A stretch of DNA of 64,000 bases, from the IMG/VR virus record IMGVR_UViG_3300009104_002192, positions 78,349 through 142,348 of that record. One strand, written 5' to 3'. The DNA is from a virus. The first letter of the stretch is position 1; each line of letters opens with the position of its first letter. A model generated the notes under the pieces. That model made no database searches, was not told where the DNA came from, and saw nothing but the letters and a program-made list of their open reading frames with translations. Both the position numbers and the translations under genes were made by a program. Below are positions 58,802 through 64,000 of the stretch, piece by piece.

Positions 58802-59114
58802 TCTAAATGATATGACAGGGGGCTGGGTAGCGGGCGACTTTAGTCCAACCATTATCGAAACCAAAGATTTTGAGGTTTCGGTTAAGCATTATAAGAAGGG
58901 AGAGTACCAAGAGAAGCACGTCCATAAAAAAGCGGACGAGTTATCTATTATTGTGCAAGGTTCAGCAAGGATGAATGGAGAAACTTATGAAAAAGATGAT
59001 ATTATTTTAATGGAGAAAGGAGAGGCTACAGATTTTTATCCTTTGGAAGACGGCACCATAACTTGCGTTATCAAGACCCCTTCTGTTGTAGGAGATAAAT
59101 ATCTTGTTGATTAA
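58788..59114 (+). CDS. Cupin-domain protein
   Basis: 108 residues. A single small beta barrel: VKHYKKGEYQEKHVHKKADE (cupin motif 1: H-x-H then E) and a later MEKGEATDFYPLEDGTI (motif 2 lacks a His; Asp/Tyr instead). Cupins here act as sugar isomerases or epimerases or as sensors; the small size suits either. It overlaps the end of the fusion gene by 14 bp, so the two are co-translated. Confidence 0.65.
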   Translation: MKKYNLNDMTGGWVAGDFSPTIIETKDFEVSVKHYKKGEYQEKHVHKKADELSIIVQGSARMNGETYEKDDIILMEKGEATDFYPLEDGTITCVIKTPSVVGDKYLVD

Positions 59115-59116
59115 AA

Positions 59117-59551
59117 ATGATTCTTATAGCACATAGAGGAAATACTTCTGGAGCTAAACCTCTTGTTGAAAACGATCCGGTATATATAAAACTAGCTCTC
59201 GAAGAAGGATTTAACGCAGAGGTAGACGTTTGGTTTATTAATGGTAATTATATTTTAGGTCATGACTCTCCTCAATATTTCGTTAAAGAATCTTTTTTAG
59301 AGGATGACAGACTATGGTGCCATGCTAAGAGCCCAGAAACTCTTAAGGCTATGGTCAAGAATAAAAAAATACACTGTTTTTGGCACCAGAAAGATGATGT
59401 GACATTAACTTCTAGAAATATTATTTGGACTTATCCCAAAAAAAAATTATTAAAAGGGGCAGCTTGCGTAATGCCAGAACTAGGTTACGAAGGCAACATC
59501 GAAGAATGTTGTGCTATATGTAGCGATTATATAAAGGACTATAAAAAATGA
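59117..59551 (+). CDS. GDPD-like TIM-barrel protein
   Basis: 144 residues. It begins MILIAHRGNTSG and continues FNAEVDVWFINGNYILGHDS, the HRG...E-x-D...H signature of the PLC-like phosphodiesterase/GDPD barrel. It is shorter than bacterial GDPDs (about 240), and the C-terminal half is reduced. It may cleave a phosphodiester on a lipid- or sugar-linked phosphate, fitting its place between cupin and dehydratase genes. Catalytic competence uncertain because of the short length. Confidence 0.6.
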   Translation: MILIAHRGNTSGAKPLVENDPVYIKLALEEGFNAEVDVWFINGNYILGHDSPQYFVKESFLEDDRLWCHAKSPETLKAMVKNKKIHCFWHQKDDVTLTSRNIIWTYPKKKLLKGAACVMPELGYEGNIEECCAICSDYIKDYKK

Positions 59552-60621
59552 AAAAAGTATTAGTAACAGGAATCTTAGGCCAAGATGGAGCAAACATGGC
59601 TGAATATTTACTTCTTAGAAACGACGAGCCCGTTCAGGTATACGGCATGATGCGTAGAAGCTCTATACCTAACTTTACTAATACTGATAAGTTCAGACAT
59701 CATGACAACTTTGAGTTTGTGTATGGAGACTTATCTGACGATGTGAGTATTGATAATTTAATTAAAAGAATAGAACCCGATTATTTTATCAATTTTGCAG
59801 CTAACTCTTTTGTTGGTTGTTCTTGGGATATGCCAGAGCAGGTGATGGACGTTAATGCTTTGGGTGTTCTTAGATGCCTAGAGTCTATACGTAAATTTAA
59901 ACCTGATTGTCGTTTTTATAGCGCTGGTAGTAGTGAAGAATGGGGAGATGTAGACTATTCTCCTCAAGACATAGATCACCCAATTAAACCAAGGAGCCCA
60001 TACGGAGCTTCGAAAGCTTCCGCCAGACATTTAATTAAAGTTTACAAAGAGTCTTATGGTTTGTACGCGGTACACGGAATACTTTTTAACCATGAAGGGA
60101 CTAAGCGAGGGGAGGAGTTTGTTACTCGTAAAATTACGAAGGGTGTTGCTAGAATTAAAAAACATTTAGAAAACAGAGACCTAGCAATAGAAGCGGTAGA
60201 GCCTATAGAGTTAGGAAACTTGGAAGCTAAACGAGATTGGAGCGATAGCGAAGATTTTGTAGAGGGCGTTTGGTTAATGCTTAATCAGAACGAGCCTAAA
60301 AACTACATCTTAAGTAGTGGAGAAACGCACTCGATTAGAGAGTTCTTAAATAAAGCCTTTAAGTACGCGGGTATATCTGGTTGTTGGGTTGATATAGAAG
60401 GAGAGCCCTTGAAGACTAAATTTATGCTTAATTCAAACATGCCTGAACCTTTAGTAGTAATTAACGAAAAGTTTTACAGGCCAGCGGATGTTGACCTTTT
60501 ACTGGGAGACTCTACCCCAATCAGAGAGGAACTTGGGTGGAACCCAAAAGTTTCATTTGACGAATTAGTGAAAAAGATGGTAAACTTTGATATTGAAATC
60601 GAAAAAAGAAAAAGTAATTGA
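59548..60621 (+). CDS. gmd: GDP-mannose 4,6-dehydratase-like SDR
   Basis: 357 residues. Extended SDR: VTGILGQDGANMAEYLL (NAD(P)-binding GxxGQDG), MMRRSS, AANSFVGCSWDMPEQVM, SAGSSEEWGD, and YGASKASARH (YxxxK with Tyr and Lys catalytic), then LFNHEGTKRGEEFVTRK, YILSSGETHSIREF and SDSEDFVEGVWLML. These are the features of GDP-mannose 4,6-dehydratase, which makes GDP-4-keto-6-deoxymannose, precursor of fucose, rhamnose and perosamine. No matching epimerase/reductase (fcl, rmd) or aminotransferase lies in the window, so host enzymes may complete the sugar. Confidence 0.85.
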   Translation: MKKVLVTGILGQDGANMAEYLLLRNDEPVQVYGMMRRSSIPNFTNTDKFRHHDNFEFVYGDLSDDVSIDNLIKRIEPDYFINFAANSFVGCSWDMPEQVMDVNALGVLRCLESIRKFKPDCRFYSAGSSEEWGDVDYSPQDIDHPIKPRSPYGASKASARHLIKVYKESYGLYAVHGILFNHEGTKRGEEFVTRKITKGVARIKKHLENRDLAIEAVEPIELGNLEAKRDWSDSEDFVEGVWLMLNQNEPKNYILSSGETHSIREFLNKAFKYAGISGCWVDIEGEPLKTKFMLNSNMPEPLVVINEKFYRPADVDLLLGDSTPIREELGWNPKVSFDELVKKMVNFDIEIEKRKSN

Positions 60622-60982
60622 GAGATTATTAGCCTTCGGCTTCGTTAAGCCTCAATGTTTATATATATTAAAAAATTTTGAGTTCCAAAGGGTGGTAGAT
60701 GTTACCAACTATTTCAATTGGTTAAAAAGGAATAAACCTAGTAAAGATCATACTCAAAAATATTTTTATTTTCTTTTAAAAAATTTTGATTTTGATAAAA
60801 CTTGGGCGGAATACCAAAGATACTATAACGAGAAGAAAAACACAGCCTCTCTTGACTTTTCGAAGAAAAAGAAGTACCTTTTATCTGGTAAAAAGGTAGG
60901 CAAAGATGGAGAGGTTGATAAGAAACCTAAGAATGTTATAGACTTTATTAAAAATGGCACGAAAAGCGAAAACACAAGCTGA
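60587..60982 (+). CDS. Unknown basic helical protein upstream of recombinase
   Basis: 131 residues if the first TTG (60587) is used; no ATG lies in the N-terminal part, so the start is uncertain (TTG 60593 is also possible). It is basic and helical (VTNYFNWLKRNKPSKDHTQK) with a Lys-rich C-terminus. It overlaps the dehydratase gene by 35 bp and the recombinase gene by 29 bp. Overlap on both sides argues for a real coupled gene; function unknown, perhaps a recombination mediator. Confidence 0.5.
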   Translation: MILKSKKEKVIERLLAFGFVKPQCLYILKNFEFQRVVDVTNYFNWLKRNKPSKDHTQKYFYFLLKNFDFDKTWAEYQRYYNEKKNTASLDFSKKKKYLLSGKKVGKDGEVDKKPKNVIDFIKNGTKSENTS

Positions 60983-62051
60983 GACAGGCTCCCCACTGGG
61001 CCAGATACAACAGTATCTAGAAGATCATAAGGGAGATCATTACAATTTCGAAGAAGAGAGGAAATATACTATTTCTAGTGGAAGCCTTTTGTTGGATATA
61101 GAAATGGGTGGGGGCATTAAACCCGGCATTATTAGAGCTTCAGGAGTCACAGAGGGAGGAAAAACTTCATGTGCTTTATCTTTTGCTCGTAACTTCCAAA
61201 AGATGGACAACTCAATGGTTATTTACATTAAAGCCGAGGGTCGACTTTCTGATGATATGATTGACAGGGCGGGCATAGATACTAATGAGGAAAAATGGTT
61301 TGTATATAAATGTAACGTTTATGAGTCGGTTATAGACTTCATGAGGCAAATGGTTAAAGATAACCCCACAGACACAAGATATATGTTCATTATTGATTGT
61401 ATGGATGCCCTAGTTCCTAGAGGTGATCTTGAGAAGGGGGCGGACGAAGCACTTAAAGTTGCGGGAGGTTCTCTTCTTAGCTCAGACTTCTTAAGGCGTA
61501 TGGCTTTAGGTTTAGCTACTCGTGGGCACATTTGCTATATGATTTCTCAAGTGAGGGCGACAGTTAAGATTAACCCTTACGAGAAAGGAGATCCAAAGAT
61601 TACTAATGCTTCAGGAGGCAACGCTATACTTCATTATAGTGATTGGATTTTAGAATTTCAACCCCGTTGGAATAAGGACTTGATTACTACTGGTCCGAAG
61701 GGCAAAGAGGAGCAGCTGGGTCATTGGTGTAAAATAATTTTTAGAAAAACCTCCAATGAGAAAACAGGGGTGGAAGTAAGATATCCGATTAAATACAGAG
61801 CTCAGGCTGGCCAAAGCATCTGGGTCCAAAAAGAGGTAGCAGATATGATGATAGCTTGGGATATGGCCGTAACTAAGGGGGCTTGGGTTACGGTTTCTGA
61901 CGAAATTATAGAAGAAGTCAAAGAAAAAACTGGTTTAGAATTTAAAAAGCAGCATCAGGGTGTAGATAACTTTGGAAAGTACTTCGAAGAAGAGCAAGAG
62001 ATTGGAAAATTTATGTTTAAGAAGTTTAGAGAAGCCTTAAAGAAACAATGA
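60954..62051 (+). CDS. RecA/UvsX-type recombinase
   Basis: 365 residues. RecA-fold ATPase: SGSLLLDIEMGGGIKPG, Walker A G64-V-T-E-G-G-K-T71, IYIKAEGRLSDDM (RecA 'YIDTE' region with Lys-Ala-Glu), YMFIIDCMDALVPRGD (Walker B), ISQVRATVKINP. The size and motif set agree with phage UvsX/RecA proteins that drive strand exchange in recombination-dependent replication. It sits, oddly, inside a sugar-enzyme run; neighbours on both sides overlap it. With the annealing-protein candidate it would form a recombination set. Confidence 0.85.
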   Translation: MARKAKTQAETGSPLGQIQQYLEDHKGDHYNFEEERKYTISSGSLLLDIEMGGGIKPGIIRASGVTEGGKTSCALSFARNFQKMDNSMVIYIKAEGRLSDDMIDRAGIDTNEEKWFVYKCNVYESVIDFMRQMVKDNPTDTRYMFIIDCMDALVPRGDLEKGADEALKVAGGSLLSSDFLRRMALGLATRGHICYMISQVRATVKINPYEKGDPKITNASGGNAILHYSDWILEFQPRWNKDLITTGPKGKEEQLGHWCKIIFRKTSNEKTGVEVRYPIKYRAQAGQSIWVQKEVADMMIAWDMAVTKGAWVTVSDEIIEEVKEKTGLEFKKQHQGVDNFGKYFEEEQEIGKFMFKKFREALKKQ

Positions 62052-62818
62052 TCTCCTTAGATAAAAAATTTATTTTTATGCACATCCCCAGAACGGGAGG
62101 GACAAGTGTAGAAAATTCGGTTTTGTCTAATTACGCTTACTATCTAGAGTCTGAACTAGAATCAGATAACCCAAACACTTTTATACAAAAGTATTGGGGT
62201 GGAGAATTTTTAGATAAGCGTCAAGCTAACTATAATGATGGAAGTTTAACTGAGAAGGGAATGCTCGTAGGTAAACATTTTAATCTTTATGAATATTATT
62301 TAGCTTTTACTAACAAGCATGATATTGATAAGTACTTTGCCGAGCAAGACGCTGGAGATACATTGAGGAACCCATTAGATGATTTTTATAGATTCACTAT
62401 CGTAAGAAATCCTTGGGATAGGATTGTTTCTTACTTTTTCGCGGCAGCGAAAGAATATAATGAAGAAAATTTTAAGCATTTTGTGAGCATGGGTCAGTAC
62501 GTTTTCACAGATAATGAGAGGCCTGATTATTTTAAGGATGATCTAGCTTTAATTTTTAATACTCATTCAATCAGCTCTTGGCTTAATAATGACTCCAGCC
62601 TTTTTGATCATTTTATGAGGTTTGAGAATATAAATGAAGACTTTAAGACTGTTTGTGAAGATTTAGACATAGACTATGAAGAGCTACCCCACGTTAATAA
62701 AACAACGGAGAAGAAAAATCATTATAGTTATTACTACAACGACGAGACAAGAGCTATAGTAGCAGAAAACTATGCGGATGATATAAAGAACTTTGGGTAC
62801 GAGTATGAGACTGTATAA
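62048..62818 (+). CDS. Sulfotransferase (PAPS-dependent)
   Basis: 256 residues. MHIPRTGGTS near residues 11-20 is the 5'-phosphosulfate-binding loop, and IVRNPWDRIVSYF (about 118-130) the 3'-phosphate-binding motif of Sulfotransfer_2-type enzymes. It would transfer sulfate from PAPS to a hydroxyl, most likely on a carbohydrate. No signal peptide is seen, so it acts in the cytoplasm. It overlaps the recombinase gene by 4 bp (ATGA). It fits the cassette as the enzyme that adds negative charge to a finished glycan. Confidence 0.82.
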   Translation: MISLDKKFIFMHIPRTGGTSVENSVLSNYAYYLESELESDNPNTFIQKYWGGEFLDKRQANYNDGSLTEKGMLVGKHFNLYEYYLAFTNKHDIDKYFAEQDAGDTLRNPLDDFYRFTIVRNPWDRIVSYFFAAAKEYNEENFKHFVSMGQYVFTDNERPDYFKDDLALIFNTHSISSWLNNDSSLFDHFMRFENINEDFKTVCEDLDIDYEELPHVNKTTEKKNHYSYYYNDETRAIVAENYADDIKNFGYEYETV

Positions 62819-63221
62819 TGTTTACGGTAAGCTTCAAAATAAACGGGTAACAAAATTTCTTATAGACTGGGAGAAGCCTTCTCGTTCTAAAATCCAGTTC
62901 AAAACAAAGCAATTTTTAAAGACTTTTTGGCGGAATCAGATAGTTTATGAAGAATTTCCTGTCTACGGTACAAAAATGAAAGTAGACATCTTAAACGCGA
63001 CAAAAAAGATAGCCGTAGAAGTGCAAGGAGAGCAGCATAATAGTTTTAATAAGTTTTTTCATGGTAATTCTCGCCTTAAATATCTTCAATCAATTAAGAG
63101 AGACGTAGAGAAAGCTGAATGGCTAAAAAAGAACGGTTATACCTTAATTGAGATACATGAGAAAGAAGTAAAATCTTTAAATAAAGAGTTTTTTTTAAAA
63201 AAATTTAATATCGCCCTATAA
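62805..63221 (+). CDS. PD-(D/E)XK-type endonuclease-like protein
   Basis: 138 residues from ATG 62805, overlapping the sulfotransferase gene by 14 bp; an in-frame TTG at 62793 is less likely. EEFPVYGTKMKVDILNATKK with IAVEVQGEQHN is the D-x-n-E-V-Q core (Asp then Glu-x-Gln) of VSR/DUF559-type nucleases, followed by KAEWLKKNGYTLIEIHEKEV (the K-x-G-Y..I-E-I helix-strand). It would cut DNA, in recombination, repair or host DNA degradation. The context next to recA favours recombination or homing-type roles. Confidence 0.65.
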   Translation: MRLYNVYGKLQNKRVTKFLIDWEKPSRSKIQFKTKQFLKTFWRNQIVYEEFPVYGTKMKVDILNATKKIAVEVQGEQHNSFNKFFHGNSRLKYLQSIKRDVEKAEWLKKNGYTLIEIHEKEVKSLNKEFFLKKFNIAL

Positions 63222-63351
63222 AGGTTACTATGTGTAATACCACCTGTAGGTGTAGGTTTGGCGATGTACAAGGATTATAGGCGTTTTCCTTTAGTTTTCG
63301 GCAAAAGCAATAGATTACTTCGCGGTTATTTATTGTTTGTCTTTCCATCAT
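63205..63351 (-). CDS. Possible 48-residue protein, minus strand
   Basis: An ATG at 63351 (or 63348) on the minus strand is preceded by GGGGAGGG, a very strong Shine-Dalgarno at 4 nt, and opens 48 codons to a TAA at 63205-63207. The product contains YCFC, and C-x-C and a further Cys, but no clear metal-binding spacing. It lies in the 165-bp gap between the nuclease-like and repeat-protein genes. It may be real or the Shine-Dalgarno may be chance from an adjacent hairpin. Confidence 0.3.
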   Translation of the reverse strand: MMERQTINNREVIYCFCRKLKENAYNPCTSPNLHLQVVLHIVTFIGRY

Positions 63352-63356
63352 TATCC

Positions 63357-63374
63357 CTCCCCTTTAGAGGGGGG
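63357..63374 (+). promoter_or_regulatory. Hairpin overlapping ribosome site of repeat protein
   Basis: Stem of about 6 pairs (63357-63362 with 63369-63374, loop TTTAGA). The right arm is the GGGGGG that serves as Shine-Dalgarno for ATG 63387, so the hairpin may hold it closed. On the other strand the same bases give the ribosome site of the 48-residue candidate. No T-run follows, so this is not a terminator. Confidence 0.35.
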
Positions 63375-63386
63375 TGTGTTACCTAG

Positions 63387-64000
63387 ATGGCTGGCTCAGC
63401 AACGCTTTATATTAAGGATCTTCTCGGCAGTTGTTCTAACAACACTTATGCGTGTGATTGCGGGCGAGGTTGGGGCACCAGTGCTGCGGCTATTTCAAAC
63501 GGCCCCAGTGCGGCCATTACTATTACAGTTTTTTGGACTAGTAGCGATAGTACCCTTTCAGCGGCAATTTCCAGTGGGGCCACAGTTTATTGTCAATCCT
63601 CGGGAGAAGCTCATTTACTTACTATTGACCCTAGTGATGACGAAGGGTCTAGTGGCACTGATACTCCTTGTGATGATTGCGGTAGTAATGGACTATTAGA
63701 GGCTGGGGCGACTTGGGTTTGGGATGCCGCTGGGAATAGAGCCGTTTCAATTAGCGATGGCAGTACTCTTGATGGTAGTGCAGGAGGAGCAACGGTTACG
63801 CCTACGGTCAGTGATTCGAATACTCCAAGCAACACGCCTTCGAATACGCCTTCGAATACTCCTTCGAATACTCCAAGCAATTCGGGAACGCCGAGCAATA
63901 CGCCTTCGAATACTCCGAGCAACACGCCTTCGAATACTCCTAGTAATTCGGGAACGCCGAGCAATACACCTTCGAACACTCCGAGTAACACGCCTTCGAA
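63387..64000 (+). CDS. TPSN-repeat virion-type protein, continues past window
   Basis: At least 204 codons from ATG 63387 with no stop before the window ends. Start supported by AGGGGGG upstream. The N-terminus (MAGSATLYIKDLLGSCSNN) leads to a Cys-rich segment with CDCGRGWG, then a beta-rich region and CDDCGSNGLL. From about residue 144 it becomes a tandem SNTP/TPSN repeat broken by a regular GTPSN variant. Such Ser/Thr/Pro-rich arrays are usual in extracellular stalks and are good O-glycosylation targets. Probable virion fibre or adhesin; it would restart the structural gene block seen at the left of the window. Confidence 0.7.
   Translation, partial: MAGSATLYIKDLLGSCSNNTYACDCGRGWGTSAAAISNGPSAAITITVFWTSSDSTLSAAISSGATVYCQSSGEAHLLTIDPSDDEGSSGTDTPCDDCGSNGLLEAGATWVWDAAGNRAVSISDGSTLDGSAGGATVTPTVSDSNTPSNTPSNTPSNTPSNTPSNSGTPSNTPSNTPSNTPSNTPSNSGTPSNTPSNTPSNTPS
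63816..64000 (+). repeat. 12-bp coding tandem repeat (SNTP)
   Basis: Units of 12 bp close to TCGAATACTCCT or TCGAACACGCCT run to the window edge, with an SNSG variant (AATTCGGGAACG) about every 60 bp, giving a higher-order repeat. In frame throughout. Synonymous changes between units show selection for the protein repeat. Confidence 0.85.

Noticed and set aside
63230-63280. 16-codon plus-strand frame with three Cys (MCNTTCRCRFG...)
   Set aside because: Too short to judge; AAGG upstream is weak and it ends in TAG after 16 codons. Could be a remnant of a zinc-binding gene.
63337-63991. A 120-residue plus-strand frame and a 126-residue minus-strand frame at the right edge
   Set aside because: Both overlap the TPSN-repeat frame. 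The minus one reads as LLGVFEGV repeats, the mirror of the 12-bp repeat; the plus one has no ribosome site. The frame from 63387 has an SD and protein-level repeat conservation.
63816-64000. CRISPR array
   Set aside because: The repeats are 12 bp, contiguous, in frame and without spacers. The 36-bp repeats at 2416-2559 are likewise contiguous and coding.
1-64000. tRNA or rRNA genes
   Set aside because: Looking at the intergenic gaps on both strands I saw no cloverleaf or T-loop (GTTCRA) consensus in suitable context; every gap is under 170 bp.

Overview
This window is part of the genome of a double-stranded DNA tailed phage with a lambda-type (siphovirus) tail. Long stretches encode virion proteins. 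The tail-tip genes M, L, K (JAB part), I and J can be recognised, and a 4,736-residue tape measure protein implies an extremely long flexible tail. The lambda-like tip points to a Gram-negative host. The collagen-like, cupredoxin-like and LamG modules, and the 'GG-x-(I/V)-P-(N/S)-F' motifs in the tape measure, recall proteins from uncultured marine phages. I cannot name the host or a close relative. No terminase, portal, capsid, DNA polymerase or tRNA gene is visible, so the head and most replication genes lie outside the window.

Layout. 31-12244 (+): collagen-like fibre proteins, small beta-rich virion proteins and a 2,453-residue LamG-like adhesin. 12278-13357 (+): a GT2 glycosyltransferase. 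13361-19345 (+): neck/connector candidates, the probable tail tube and probable tail chaperones, with two clear terminators. 19395-33605 (+): tape measure. 33598-43039 (-): tail tip (J, I, K, L, M and two accessory genes) on the opposite strand, convergent with the tape measure. 43157-44182 (+): an IPT-domain tail protein. 44169-46707 (-): AT-hook protein, DUF1360-like membrane protein, GT9-like glycosyltransferase and a possible annealing protein. 46782-53880 (+): dNMP kinase, sigma factor, DUF736-like protein, GT4 and class I ribonucleotide reductase. 53877-54413 (-): signal peptidase I. 54456-63221 (+): small membrane proteins, then a sugar and surface-chemistry cassette (two-domain GT, methyltransferase, HAD-nucleotidyltransferase fusion, cupin, GDPD-like protein, GDP-mannose dehydratase, sulfotransferase) with a RecA/UvsX-like recombinase and a nuclease-like protein. 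63387-64000 (+): a TPSN-repeat protein running off the window.

How it fits together. The virion genes supply long Thr/Ser-rich surfaces (GPTGATG collagen stretches, TPSN repeats). Four glycosyltransferases, nucleotide-sugar enzymes and a sulfotransferase are scattered among and beside them, so the phage may glycosylate its own fibres; altering the host surface is the main alternative. A phage sigma factor and a recurrent GTGTAA-containing element at the heads of structural transcription units suggest a dedicated late-transcription system. Several non-structural operons instead carry sigma70-like promoters whose -10 box sits so close to the ATG that the transcripts should be almost leaderless.

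Most noteworthy: two PD-(D/E)XK-like motif sets embedded in the tape measure; an R2 subunit with Val at the radical-tyrosine position and an all-Glu ligand set, as expected of class Ic-like enzymes; the split orientation of the tail module; a HAD-nucleotidyltransferase fusion that keeps a strong internal Shine-Dalgarno; and an open gene at the right edge whose reading frame has no stop in the window.
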